DNA of 64,000 bases, taken from Alphaproteobacteria bacterium (GTDB lineage Bacteria; Pseudomonadota; Alphaproteobacteria; MPNO01; UBA2964). Below, piece after piece: positions 34,509 to 43,206 of the stretch. Location of the stretch: contig WLWZ01000007.1 of NCBI GenBank assembly GCA_012103315.1, positions 62,001-126,000 of the forward strand. Reading direction: 5' to 3'. Below the pieces are notes generated by a model that was given only the letters and a program-made list of their open reading frames with translations, was not told the origin of the DNA and did not search any database. How positions within the stretch are numbered: the stretch's first letter is position 1; each line of letters starts with the position of its first letter. Position numbers and translations under genes: made by a program.

Positions 34509-35725
34509 CGTGCTGACGCCTGCTTTCGGGATTCTTCAACGATCTGAGGACTCTCGGACATGAAACGTTTAATGTTCCGCGCAGCCTGCAAAATCCGCTG
34601 ATGGTTCTCAACCAACGCCACGCGGACATAACTTTCGCCATATTCACCAAACCCGATACCAGGAGACACGGCAACCTGCGCCTTTTCCAAAAGCAATTTG
34701 GAAAATTCAAGAGAACCAAGCTCTCTAAAAGGTTCAGGGATAGGTGCCCAGGCAAACATTGTCGCGCTTGGGGACGGAACTTCCCAACCTGCGCGGCCAA
34801 AACTTTCCACTAAGACGTCGCGACGATCACGGTATATATCGCGAACATCATCGATACAATCTTGCGGCCCATTGAGCGCCGCAGTTGCCGCAACTTGAAT
34901 CGGTGTAAACGCACCGTAATCAAGGTACGACTTAATCCGCGCAAGAGCAGCGATGAGCTTCTTGTTCCCGGTCGCAAATCCCATCCGCCAGCCCGGCATC
35001 GAATAAGTTTTACTCAGCGATGTAAATTCAACAGCAATATCTTTCGCACCTGGAACTTCAAAAATTGATGGCGGAGGCTCTCCATCAAAATAGATTTCCG
35101 CATAAGCCAGATCAGACAAAATATAGATGCCGTGCTCTTTGCAAAAATCGACAACTTCCTTGTAAAAGTTAAGTCCAACGACTTGCGCTGTCGGATTGGA
35201 AGGAAAGTTGAGTACCAAAGCGAGCGGCGGCGGCACGCTGTGACGTACTGCGCGCTCCAGTTCGCTTCGCAGGTCCACATTCGGCCCAACCGGCATATGG
35301 CGTAGCGCCCCACCGGCTATGATGAACCCGTAGGCATGAATGGGGTAACTTGGGTTTGGAACCAAAACAACGTCACCTGGACTAGTAATCGCCATGGCTA
35401 GATTAGCGAAACCTTCCTTCGAACCTAACGTCACAATAGTTTCGGTTTCGGGATCAATATCAACGTTGAACCGACGGCCATAATATTCTGCATTTGCCTT
35501 GCGAAGGCCGGTGATACCACGCGACACCGAATAACGATGGGTCTTAGGATTTTGAACCGCCTCGACCAGCTTTTCGACGACATGCGGTGGCGATGGCAAA
35601 TCAGGATTGCCCATACCAAAATCCAGGACATCCTCGCCCGCCGCACGAGCGTCCGCTTTCATGGCATTCACTTCGGCAAAAACGTATGGCGGCAAGCGCC
35701 GTACTCTGTGGAATTCCTGATTCAT
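34505..35725 (-). CDS. class I/II PLP aminotransferase (alanine/diaminopimelate type) upstream of hom
   Basis: A 406-residue fold-type I aminotransferase. The PLP lysine lies in 'SLSKTYSMPGWRMGF' and the cofactor-binding 'NFPSNPTAQ' is present. The position directly before hom, with a 4-nt overlap, is typical for alphaproteobacterial enzymes usually annotated as LL-diaminopimelate aminotransferase or AlaC-like. It probably works in aspartate-family or alanine metabolism. Substrate choice cannot be made from sequence alone. Confidence 0.88.
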   Translation of the reverse strand: MNQEFHRVRRLPPYVFAEVNAMKADARAAGEDVLDFGMGNPDLPSPPHVVEKLVEAVQNPKTHRYSVSRGITGLRKANAEYYGRRFNVDIDPETETIVTLGSKEGFANLAMAITSPGDVVLVPNPSYPIHAYGFIIAGGALRHMPVGPNVDLRSELERAVRHSVPPPLALVLNFPSNPTAQVVGLNFYKEVVDFCKEHGIYILSDLAYAEIYFDGEPPPSIFEVPGAKDIAVEFTSLSKTYSMPGWRMGFATGNKKLIAALARIKSYLDYGAFTPIQVAATAALNGPQDCIDDVRDIYRDRRDVLVESFGRAGWEVPSPSATMFAWAPIPEPFRELGSLEFSKLLLEKAQVAVSPGIGFGEYGESYVRVALVENHQRILQAARNIKRFMSESPQIVEESRKQASAR

Positions 35726-35789
35726 GTCTCTCGAGTCCTATTGCCCATCCTCAGGCCCGAACTCGTCGTGCACTGAAAACGCGCTGTTG

Positions 35790-36848
35790 TTAGTTTTCTA
35801 ACACTATCTCGGCACGTCTGTTTCCGGCCTCACCTGCTGGCATCACTTCGAGAAATGCCGGCTGAGAGTCCGAAACAGCACTTACGCGAATAGCTGTCGC
35901 TGCAACACCAAGCCGCCTTAATTCTCGGGCAACCACGTTTGCACGGTCATAGGACACTCGAAAATTGGCTAATTGATGGCGTTGTGGATTTAGATCGCGC
36001 GTTCTACTGCTCGCGTGGCCTATCACATGGATCCGGCCACCGCGTTGCTTAAATACCGCTACAGCCTTTCGAATGTCACGTCGCGCATTACCAGAAAGTT
36101 TGGCCGAACCAGTATCAAACCTGACAGTCGCGACCTTATTGCCAGTCCCCGACAAAACAGGCGCAGAAACGTTACCCGTCCCCGCCGGAAACCGAGGTGA
36201 AAATCGTTGGGCCTGAACAAAGTTTTGCCGTGATCGAACGATAGGAGGTGCGGCAAATGCTGGCGTCCGCGCAACGGCGATGGGCTGGCCGCGCATGACA
36301 ATATCTGATGGTGCCTGCCGAAAGGCCGGTTTCGCCATTTTGTCCGCCGTCATCACTGGGCTAGGGGCAACAGGAGTCCGCATCACTTTTGGAGCAACAA
36401 CTGGCGCCACTTGCACAGCCCTTGCTACTGGCGCGGCAACAGTTGGAGGTGTGGCACGAACAACAGGAGCAACAGCGCCTGAGGAAGCAACATTATCCCC
36501 TTGCCGGCGAATTTTTTCATCAGAATAGCGCGCTGCTTGGCGATCAGCTGCCAGGCTCTTCGCCATCTTCTTGCGCTCCGCTTCGCTAGGCGCTGCAGGT
36601 CGCGATGGAACGCTAGCAAGTTTAGGGAATTTTTTGTCCTTGCCGGGGATCGGAGTCGATGCCTGCGGTGGCTGTGCGCTAGAACCCGGGGAACCACTTA
36701 CCCAGTCCTTAGTATCGCGATACCATTCAGCGGGATTGGCCCAGTCTGGAACCGATGAGCAACCGCTCACAAGAAATCCTGCCATGCATACCGCGAGCAC
36801 ACCTGTTCGCGCATTCTTTTTGGAAATGTTTTTGATTGCTATGGTCAT
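35790..36848 (-). CDS. OmpA-family peptidoglycan-binding lipoprotein
   Basis: A 352-residue protein with a lipoprotein signal (lipobox 'VSGC', cysteine at residue 30). Residues 45-230 form a long alanine/proline/valine-rich low-complexity linker. The C-terminal OmpA-like domain of about 110 residues has 'VIGHASSRTRDL', 'RANVVARELRRLGV' and 'NRRAEIVL'. The domain binds peptidoglycan, so the protein should tether the envelope. The linker is longer and more repetitive than in Pal. Confidence 0.8.
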   Translation of the reverse strand: MTIAIKNISKKNARTGVLAVCMAGFLVSGCSSVPDWANPAEWYRDTKDWVSGSPGSSAQPPQASTPIPGKDKKFPKLASVPSRPAAPSEAERKKMAKSLAADRQAARYSDEKIRRQGDNVASSGAVAPVVRATPPTVAAPVARAVQVAPVVAPKVMRTPVAPSPVMTADKMAKPAFRQAPSDIVMRGQPIAVARTPAFAAPPIVRSRQNFVQAQRFSPRFPAGTGNVSAPVLSGTGNKVATVRFDTGSAKLSGNARRDIRKAVAVFKQRGGRIHVIGHASSRTRDLNPQRHQLANFRVSYDRANVVARELRRLGVAATAIRVSAVSDSQPAFLEVMPAGEAGNRRAEIVLEN

Positions 36849-37032
36849 GTTAGCCCGTCGCCCCCGTGATCCGTTCCAATTAGCCTAACGCCTTAAGAAT
36901 TAAAGATTTACCGTAGGACTACGGCAAATCGAAGTATCTTATAACAGCAAATGGCTGATTAACGTTCAACGATCGTAATTGCAAATGATTTTAACGCCCG
37001 CCCGTTAGTGGTTTCTCTTACTTTTTTTCATC

Positions 37033-37983
37033 CTACAAGCCAGTCCCTTCGGGAATGCCCAACATAATATTCAAATTTTGCACTGCCTGACCGGAAGCGC
37101 CTTTTCCCAGATTGTCGAGTTGGGCAATCAAAACAACCTGGCCATGAGCCTCATTTCCAAAAACGAATAATTTAAGATAGTTGGTATCATTGAGGTCCTC
37201 AGGATCAAGTGAACCCAAATGCGCCTCTGCGTCCGAACTGTTAGCGACCACAACAAATGTCTGATCTGTGTAGTAATCCCGTAGGACCTCATAAACCGTA
37301 TCAACACTCGGTTTATTGGCCAACGACCATAGCTGCAGCGGTATCTGTACAATCATACCCTGACGAAATTTTCCAACGCTGGGCACGAACAATGGTCTAT
37401 TTGCGAGCCCGCTGTATTGTAGTATTTCCGGAACATGTTTGTGCTCCAGTCCTAATCCATAAGCGAAATATGCGCTGGATATAGCGCTTTCCTCTTCTTC
37501 ATTCTCCATTCGCGCAATCAATGGCTTGCCGCCGCCACTATATCCCGACACCGCATTAATGGTTATCGGGTGGTCCGCCGGAAGCAGGCCACCGCTAATT
37601 AACGGCGTTAACAAGGCAATCGCGCCCGTCGGATAACATCCTGGGTTCGTTACTCGGTTTGCTATTGCGATACGCTCTCTTTGATCCAAGTCCATTTCTG
37701 GAAAGCCATAGACCCAACCTTCCGTTGTTCTATGAGCGGTGGAAGCATCGATAAGTCTGGTCTCTTCACCCTCAACGAGAGTGACTGCTTCTAAGGCCGC
37801 AGCATCAGGCAGACACAAGATTGCGACGTCCGACTCAATAAGGGCGGCTCTGCGTGCCTCAGCATTCTTTCGGTCACTATCCGCCAAATGAATAAGCGTT
37901 AGTTCGGAACGCGTCTCCAGCCGATCCCGGATCTGGAGGCCAGTTGTCCCCTCTTCGCCATCTATGAATACTTTATATGTCAT
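37033..37983 (-). CDS. argC: N-acetyl-gamma-glutamyl-phosphate reductase
   Basis: A 316-residue enzyme of arginine synthesis that reduces N-acetylglutamyl phosphate. It has the N-terminal NADP motif in 'KVFIDGEEGTTGLQIRDRL' and the catalytic cysteine in 'VTNPGCYPTGAI'. The length fits the shorter type 2 ArgC. The ATG at 37983 gives the usual N-terminus; the upstream extension to 38055 would read through the rpsI terminator and was rejected. Confidence 0.93.
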   Translation of the reverse strand: MTYKVFIDGEEGTTGLQIRDRLETRSELTLIHLADSDRKNAEARRAALIESDVAILCLPDAAALEAVTLVEGEETRLIDASTAHRTTEGWVYGFPEMDLDQRERIAIANRVTNPGCYPTGAIALLTPLISGGLLPADHPITINAVSGYSGGGKPLIARMENEEEESAISSAYFAYGLGLEHKHVPEILQYSGLANRPLFVPSVGKFRQGMIVQIPLQLWSLANKPSVDTVYEVLRDYYTDQTFVVVANSSDAEAHLGSLDPEDLNDTNYLKLFVFGNEAHGQVVLIAQLDNLGKGASGQAVQNLNIMLGIPEGTGL

Positions 37984-38028
37984 ATTACCTGTGACCTTGT
38001 ACTGCTGAGCAGTGCCTTCTCGTATAAC

Positions 38029-38060
38029 AAAAAAATGGCTCGCCGTTACCGGCAAGCCAT
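38029..38060 (-). terminator. intrinsic terminator after rpsI
   Basis: Arms 38035-38045 and 38050-38060 pair over 11 bp with one mismatch around a 4-nt loop. On the minus strand the hairpin is followed by seven T (complement of 38029-38035). It should end the rplM-rpsI transcript before argC. Confidence 0.85.
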
Positions 38061-38084
38061 CCTTCCAAATATGGAAACGGTCGC

Positions 38085-38588
38085 TTACCGTTTGGAGAAC
38101 TGGAAGCTACGGCGTGCCTTAGGCTTACCGTACTTCTTACGTTCCACAACACGTGAATCCCGCGTCAGGAAGCCGTTCTTTTTCAATGCGCTCCTCAAAT
38201 CAGGTTCCTGCAGAGTTAACGCTTTAGAAATACCATGCCGAACCGCACCGGCTTGGCCTGACAATCCACCACCTTTTACGGTGCAATAAACATCAAACTG
38301 CTCTTTACGCTCAGTCACGTCGAAAGGTTGTCGAATAATCATCTGCAAGGTCGGACGGCTGAAATAGATATCGCCTTCGCGACCATTGACCGAGATTTTG
38401 CCACTGCCGGGTTTAACCCAGACACGTGCGACAGCATCTTTCCGTTTACCGGTTGCATAGGAACGGCCCTGTTCATCGACAGTACGTTCATAAACCGGGG
38501 CCACTTCGACTTCCGTCGGCGGAACCGCTGCATCAGTTGCTTCTGCGGGCATTACATCCGCGAGCGTTGCGCCACTATCATCAGCCAT
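38085..38588 (-). CDS. rpsI: 30S ribosomal protein S9
   Basis: A 167-residue S9. The conserved body starts at '[20 protein letters not shown]' (about residue 42) and ends with the basic tail '[17 protein letters not shown]', which reaches into the decoding site. The acidic N-terminal extension of about 40 residues is common in alphaproteobacterial S9. It follows rplM by 2 bp in the standard rplM-rpsI operon. Confidence 0.97.
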   Translation of the reverse strand: MADDSGATLADVMPAEATDAAVPPTEVEVAPVYERTVDEQGRSYATGKRKDAVARVWVKPGSGKISVNGREGDIYFSRPTLQMIIRQPFDVTERKEQFDVYCTVKGGGLSGQAGAVRHGISKALTLQEPDLRSALKKNGFLTRDSRVVERKKYGKPKARRSFQFSKR

Positions 38589-38590
38589 CG

Positions 38591-39055
38591 CTATGCGCTC
38601 CTTTTGTTCTTAGGGTTCATCGACGCAATATCCAGAACTTCGGGGTTCTGAGGTTCATGCGGATGTTCCGAACCAGCATAAATTTTCAATTTACTAATTT
38701 GCTGCCGTCCTAAAACGGTTTTAGGTAACATCCGCTCAACCGCCTTCGAGATAACGCGCTCAGGATGCCCCCCATCAAGTATTTTATCGGCCGTACGGCT
38801 TTTAATTCCGCCAGGATAACCGGTATGCCAGTAATAGGTCTTATTTGACCGCTTGTTTCCGGTGAGCAAAACTTTTTCCGCGTTGATAACCACGATGTAA
38901 TCACCGCAATCAATATTCGCTGTATACATGGGCTTGTGTTTGCCCCGTAGCATATTCGCGATAATGGAGGCCATCCGGCCCAGTACAACGTCTTCGGCAT
39001 CGATTATGTACCATTTACGATCGACATCGGACGGCGTCGCAGAATATGTCTTCAT
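38591..39055 (-). CDS. rplM: 50S ribosomal protein L13
   Basis: A 154-residue L13, the normal length. It starts '[20 protein letters not shown]' and contains '[13 protein letters not shown]' and 'HTGYPGGIK'. The ATG at 39055 is chosen on family N-terminus. The gene's first 28 codons and about 115 bp of leader exist a second time, decayed, at 41430-41626. Confidence 0.96.
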   Translation of the reverse strand: MKTYSATPSDVDRKWYIIDAEDVVLGRMASIIANMLRGKHKPMYTANIDCGDYIVVINAEKVLLTGNKRSNKTYYWHTGYPGGIKSRTADKILDGGHPERVISKAVERMLPKTVLGRQQISKLKIYAGSEHPHEPQNPEVLDIASMNPKNKRSA

Positions 39056-39171
39056 TCCCTGCATCATTAGAATTCGTCCTACAAACTGACGGCCCAGCGC
39101 CGCCATAAAAAGCGCGCGGAGTATGCCATCAAAAAATGGGATGTCAACAAAGGAATTACGTTAAATTGCAG
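38972..39171 (-). repeat. rplM 5' region, intact member of an imperfect direct repeat
   Basis: This 200-bp stretch covers the first 28 rplM codons and its leader. It aligns with 41430-41626 along its whole length with scattered substitutions and one 3-nt gap. The two copies are in the same orientation and enclose the sulfatase-like and DPVTGS genes. Confidence 0.8.
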
Positions 39172-39258
39172 TAACTTACAATAACGGTAACATAATACCC
39201 TATAATAAAACATTCCCTATTCAGAGACCTTACTCTCAACCCTATTGAGTAGTTGCAG

Positions 39259-40875
39259 TCAGCGTTCCCGAAATAAGTCCACCGACATGGTTTTCATCTT
39301 GCTGCCGGTCCAACCATTTGGAATTTGGAGTATAACCTCCTCGTCGTCCGGATTATCATCACACAAAGCGAAACGACACTTCTCGAACCGTGGCAACATT
39401 TTTTGCACCGAACGAATGCGGTCATCTACAAAACCACGGCCATCCGCCACCTTAATCGCCCATAAAGTCGAGAATGTACTGATCAATTCGGTCGATGTCA
39501 GTTGGGTAACATTAGCTCCATTGGTATTTCCCAGATTGATACGGTAGCCATGGTCGCCGTGGACAATGATGACGGCCTTTTGGAAAGAACGGGCCGACTT
39601 CAATGCTTGAACGAACTTATCCAGAATTCGTAGCGAACAAAGAATTTGTTCGTTGTAACCTCGGCGCCAGGCCTTTGCCGGCTTAACCTGACAGTCTCGG
39701 TCCATCACGAATGGCGCATGCGGCATAAAGAAATGAACAAAGTAATCAAATCCGCCCGGATTTTGAGACAAATCACGAGCAATGATATCAGCGGTCTGCG
39801 GAATAACGAGCGAGCCAACCCCGCCCACGTCCCAATTCCAGCGTGGAAGAAAGGATAACCCAACTGCTCTATGTAATCGCTGATAAATGGTCCGTATTTT
39901 CCGATAAAGGCCGGAGAGCTGCAGATAGAACGTCGTGATTAACCAAGCCTTTTCGGTCCTTGGCAACGGCGCATGCTTCAAGCCCGGAAATCTACTCCAA
40001 TTGTAAGTGGTAAAACAGCTTGCCGCATCGCTGCTTCTACCACTACCACAAACGTCTAGATAGTCATTTTGGAATATCTTGATTTGGTAACCGCGGGCCC
40101 TCAACCGATCAAAATACCTGTTTTGTTTAAGAATTCTAGGCTCATTTACTTCCTCGAAATGAGCGTGACGAATATCCTTAGTCTCATAGTTGAGCATATT
40201 GGACACTGAATCGTCGCTATTTACATATTGGGAATAAGCCCGTCGATATACGTGGAACCCATTGCCCCGGTAAAAATCCATAACTCGTCGCTTCACGTCA
40301 CGCTGCGACGGCGTTGCTTCAGACATTCCGGCGATACCAATATGCTCGTCCAAGATAATATGTAAAATTGGTGGAAGTTCGGGATTGCTTGCAACTATCG
40401 CCGCATCGGGAGCATCTGTTTCGATCGGATCGTTGGGAATAATCACCGTTAAAGTGACAATAGTCAGAATGATTGCGTTCCCCATCATGACCGCATTCGC
40501 GCCCATGATAACTAAAATTAGAAACGTTGCGATAAAGGTTGTACTTGGCCCCCAAAGGCCCAGATCAAACTGAAAATCGACAAAAACCGCCGCCATTACC
40601 GAAACTAAGACGTATCTGACGTATTTCAGTGAAATTGCGGACAAGCAACCACCGACGACACCAATCAGCGTAAGCCCGAACAGTGGTAGCAATATTTCAA
40701 TTCTGACACCAAGATAATCATTGTGCTTGATAAAGACCAAAAACGGTGCCAGCCAAAGACTAGTCGAAAGAGTGATCCATTGCAGAACCGCCCGATGATT
40801 ATGAACAGCACTCACAGTCGGATCAGACGTCTCAGCTGTTCGCGAGATAGTGTTAGGCTGGTGTTCATATTGCAT
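39259..40875 (-). CDS. membrane sulfatase-like (alkaline phosphatase superfamily) protein
   Basis: A 538-residue protein. Residues 35-165 hold four to five membrane helices. The rest resembles the sulfatase/phosphoethanolamine-transferase superfamily: 'HIILDEHIG' at the first metal block near residue 172 and 'IIVHGDHGYR' at the second metal block. A histidine pair occurs in 'VHFFMPHAPFV'. Such proteins usually transfer or remove polar groups on surface glycans. Whether it is a hydrolase or transferase is not decided; the classical Cys/Ser-x-Pro-x-Arg sulfatase motif is not seen. Confidence 0.65.
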   Translation of the reverse strand: MQYEHQPNTISRTAETSDPTVSAVHNHRAVLQWITLSTSLWLAPFLVFIKHNDYLGVRIEILLPLFGLTLIGVVGGCLSAISLKYVRYVLVSVMAAVFVDFQFDLGLWGPSTTFIATFLILVIMGANAVMMGNAIILTIVTLTVIIPNDPIETDAPDAAIVASNPELPPILHIILDEHIGIAGMSEATPSQRDVKRRVMDFYRGNGFHVYRRAYSQYVNSDDSVSNMLNYETKDIRHAHFEEVNEPRILKQNRYFDRLRARGYQIKIFQNDYLDVCGSGRSSDAASCFTTYNWSRFPGLKHAPLPRTEKAWLITTFYLQLSGLYRKIRTIYQRLHRAVGLSFLPRWNWDVGGVGSLVIPQTADIIARDLSQNPGGFDYFVHFFMPHAPFVMDRDCQVKPAKAWRRGYNEQILCSLRILDKFVQALKSARSFQKAVIIVHGDHGYRINLGNTNGANVTQLTSTELISTFSTLWAIKVADGRGFVDDRIRSVQKMLPRFEKCRFALCDDNPDDEEVILQIPNGWTGSKMKTMSVDLFRER

Positions 40876-41198
40876 TTCTTTCTAGGCATCGTAGGACACC
40901 GAGCCAAATCGGCTCGACGCGGCGGGATATTACTGTTTACTCACTATTGTTAGATGATAATAGCAAGGATCTGCACATTAACGCGCGCAGATTGTTGCGG
41001 CACCACATCGTCGAAAAGAGATCAAACGACGACCGCCTGTATATCGATTGTACGATAGAATTTTTTCTTGTTAAGAAAACCGTTCCACCTGGGCTACGAA
41101 AGGTCCCTGAATCAGTTTACGGTTGTATCATCGTCGCGATTTGAATCTAGGTCCGGCGGCGCACGGATTACTTGCGAAAAAAATCCCTTAATTTTCGC
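40876..41198. other. gap upstream of the sulfatase-like gene
   Basis: I see no supported gene here. A 65-codon plus-strand frame at 40947-41144 has no family features and was not accepted. An inverted repeat CGAGCC-N5-GGCTCG lies at 40900-40916, in the likely leader of the sulfatase-like gene. Otherwise nothing stands out. Confidence 0.5.
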
Positions 41199-41354
41199 CT
41201 AATAAAGCTTCCCAATCACTAGAAGGCCAGCAAACCCTCCAAGGACGAGCTGCAGGAACATGCTTCCGGTCACAGGGTCGAGATGTGCAAAAGCGGGCCG
41301 CGTAAGTCCAACAAAAATCAGAATAACTAAAAACAACAAGCCAGAATTTTTTAT
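41199..41354 (-). CDS. 51-residue DPVTGS membrane protein, apparent AUA start
   Basis: The frame reads (M)KNSGLLFLVILIFVG, a signal-peptide-like helix ending in 'RPAFA', then 'HLDPVTGSMFLQLVLGG' and a second helix up to a tyrosine before TAG. 'LDPGTGS'-type small proteins form a recognisable family of exported two-helix peptides often found near surface-polysaccharide or phosphatase-superfamily genes. The expected start codon is ATA at 41352-41354, with AGGAG exactly 7 nt upstream. An in-frame TTG at 41337-41339 is an alternative but has no ribosome site at proper distance. The gene may therefore be poorly expressed or dead. Confidence 0.6.
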   Translation of the reverse strand: MKNSGLLFLVILIFVGLTRPAFAHLDPVTGSMFLQLVLGGFAGLLVIGKLY

Positions 41355-41429
41355 ACAGAATCTCCTAACACATTAGAATTTAAAATTCGTTCAAACTAAC
41401 GTTTAGCCTGCTGAAAGCCGGGACCGCCT

Positions 41430-41510
41430 TTAACGGCGCAATACAAAGTATTCGGCATCAATTGTGTGTTTATGATCAACATCAGACGATGCTTCAGAAA
41501 TTCTCCTCAT
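41430..41510 (-). pseudogene. decayed copy of the rplM 5' end
   Basis: The minus strand reads ATG then 'RRISEASSDVDHKHTIDAEY', close to the intact L13 start '[20 protein letters not shown]', with one codon lost, and stops at TAA after 26 residues. The leader upstream is also a diverged copy of the rplM leader. It cannot give a working L13 and marks the edge of a duplication. Confidence 0.8.
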
Positions 41511-41626
41511 TGCCCGCATCATTAGAATTCAACCTACAAATTATAGGTCGAGCGCCGCCATAAAAAGTGCGCGGAGTATGTCTTCAATAACTACTAAGTC
41601 AACAGAGGATTCCCATTAGATTGCAG
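41430..41626 (-). repeat. rplM 5' region, decayed member of the direct repeat
   Basis: Aligns with 38972-39171. Long shared blocks include 'GCATCATTAGAATTC' and 'GCGCCGCCATAAAAAG'. Most differences are single substitutions, as expected for an old duplication no longer under selection. It also accounts for most of the noncoding gap before the oxygenase gene at 41738. Confidence 0.8.
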
Positions 41627-41737
41627 AGGGTTACGTTAATCGTATTGCAATACCATGCAGACTTTAGCTTGATATTTGGAAACCTTGCCCAAAGCTCGCC
41701 CCAACGATACCATCAACCGGCTTGGCTGGAGAAATTA

Positions 41738-42763
41738 ATGTCCTCTTCTATCGTCCCTGTTATCGATATCGCACCGTTTTTTAACGGCGACGATGCGGCA
41801 AAACAGGCAGTTGCCGCTGAACTGGATAAGGCCTGCTGTAATACAGGTTTTTTCGCCATCACAGGGCATGATGTTGACGAATCCATTATTACCCGTACAC
41901 GACAGGCTGTAGTGGACTTCTTCGCTTTACCCCTTGAGGAAAAACTCAAAGTAGAGCGCCCGCCAGAGAAGGTTAGTCGCGGATACAATAGATTTATGGA
42001 CCGTTCCCTCTCCTATTCTATTGGTAAGGAAGCTCCTCCCGACCTCCAGGAAGCCTTCGCCTTTGGACCGGAAGAATTTACCGGTGAAGACTGGATCAAA
42101 GACGATCCGAGCACAGCCATGATGGCGCCAAACCGATGGCCTGATAATCCGCCGAACTTTCACCCCACCATGCAGGAATACGCGGAAGCTATGAAATGGC
42201 TTGGCGACAGAGTACTGGATATCATTGCCACAGCGCTCAATGTCGAACGAAGCTATTTCGATGACAAATATGATCATCAATCGAGCGTTTCCCGCGTTGT
42301 TCGCTACCCAGCGCAAAAAAGCCCTGCCAACAAGGGCCAGCTCAGAGCCGGCGAACACACCGACTACGGTACAGTGACTTTCCTACGAGGTGACGCCGTT
42401 CCCGGCGGCACAGAAGTCATGACCCGCGACGGCGAGTGGGTCGAGGTTATTTGCCCTCAAGGTGGATTTGTCTGCAACATTGGTGATGCCTTGGCTCGTT
42501 GGACAAATGACCGCTGGAAATCAACATTACACCGCGTCGGAAACCCACCAGCTGATGCAAAAAATATCGACCGTATTTCGTTAGTCCATTTTCACAGCCC
42601 CAATCATGACGCCCTTATCGAGTGCATCCCAAGCTGTGTCGGCGACAAAGGCCCTAAATATGAACCCATCACGTTTGCTGATCACTATCTTGGAAAAGTC
42701 ATGAAAGCCGCCCATGCCCGTCTAAATGCAAAAGTTGCTGATGCAACCAAGCGAAGTGCCTGA
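41738..42763 (+). CDS. isopenicillin N synthase-like 2-oxoglutarate/Fe(II) oxygenase
   Basis: A 341-residue protein of the IPNS/plant-type dioxygenase family. An N-terminal DIOX_N part ('IVPVIDIAPFF', 'GFFAITGHDVDE') precedes the double-stranded beta-helix core. The iron ligands are H207 and D209 in 'AGEHTDYG' and H265 in 'TLHRVGNPP', and the R-x-S for 2-oxoglutarate is in 'DRISLVHFH'. The ATG at 41738 is preferred to 41621 because it gives the family N-terminus. Substrate unknown. Six bases separate it from the CoA-binding gene. Confidence 0.83.
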   Translation: MSSSIVPVIDIAPFFNGDDAAKQAVAAELDKACCNTGFFAITGHDVDESIITRTRQAVVDFFALPLEEKLKVERPPEKVSRGYNRFMDRSLSYSIGKEAPPDLQEAFAFGPEEFTGEDWIKDDPSTAMMAPNRWPDNPPNFHPTMQEYAEAMKWLGDRVLDIIATALNVERSYFDDKYDHQSSVSRVVRYPAQKSPANKGQLRAGEHTDYGTVTFLRGDAVPGGTEVMTRDGEWVEVICPQGGFVCNIGDALARWTNDRWKSTLHRVGNPPADAKNIDRISLVHFHSPNHDALIECIPSCVGDKGPKYEPITFADHYLGKVMKAAHARLNAKVADATKRSA

Positions 42764-42769
42764 TCAACT

Positions 42770-43186
42770 GTGGAATATTCAGACTCCCTGCTCCGACGAA
42801 TTTTATCCTCGAGCCCTGTTATCGCGTTAGTCGGCGCCAGCCCTAAACCACATCGTGCATCAAATAGCGTCATGCGATTCCTTCAGAATAATGGTCACAA
42901 AGTGTTTCCGATAAACCCAGTCTGCGCCGGGCAGACCATCAACCAAGAAACGGTCCTGAAAACTATCGAAGAAGTGCCAGTTCCGGTCGATATGGTCGAT
43001 ATCTTTCGCAGATCGGAACATGCGGGCGAGGCAGTCGATGAGGCGATTAAAGTAAATGCCAAGACAGTTTGGATGCAATTGGATGTTATCGACGTCGCAG
43101 CAGCTGATCGCGCGAAGCAAGCAGGTCTCGACGTTATAATGGACCGTTGCCCAGTTATTGAGTATCGGCGACTTGGTATGGTGTAA
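42770..43186 (+). CDS. CoA-binding domain protein (YccU-like)
   Basis: A 138-residue single-domain Rossmann protein. The glycine motif 'ALVGASPKPHRASNSVMRFL' and the 'KTVWMQLDV' and 'MDRCPVIEY' segments match the YccU-like CoA-binding family. GTG start. The family's exact role is not established; it probably senses or stores CoA. It is followed after 20 bp by an ArsC-like gene. Confidence 0.82.
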   Translation: MEYSDSLLRRILSSSPVIALVGASPKPHRASNSVMRFLQNNGHKVFPINPVCAGQTINQETVLKTIEEVPVPVDMVDIFRRSEHAGEAVDEAIKVNAKTVWMQLDVIDVAAADRAKQAGLDVIMDRCPVIEYRRLGMV

Positions 43187-43206
43187 CAAACAAATGGAGA
43201 TGAAGA

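Larger units (their letters stand above)
39171..41430. mobile_element. putative 2.3-kb insertion bracketed by rplM 5'-region copies
   Basis: The segment between the intact rplM leader and its decayed copy carries two minus-strand genes, a sulfatase-like membrane protein and a small DPVTGS protein. The duplicated bracket suggests it arrived by recombination with DNA that also carried an rplM leader, or by a duplication with insertion. No transposase or integrase is visible, so the mechanism is inferred. Confidence 0.45.

Noticed and set aside
37984-38055. N-terminal extension of ArgC
   Set aside because: It would be translated from the rpsI terminator hairpin, and the family start is at 37983.
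40947-41144. 65-codon plus-strand frame
   Set aside because: No ribosome site, no recognisable motif, and it lies in degraded sequence.
41621-41737. Upstream extension of the IPNS-like oxygenase
   Set aside because: It reads through the decayed rplM leader copy; the family N-terminus starts at 41738.
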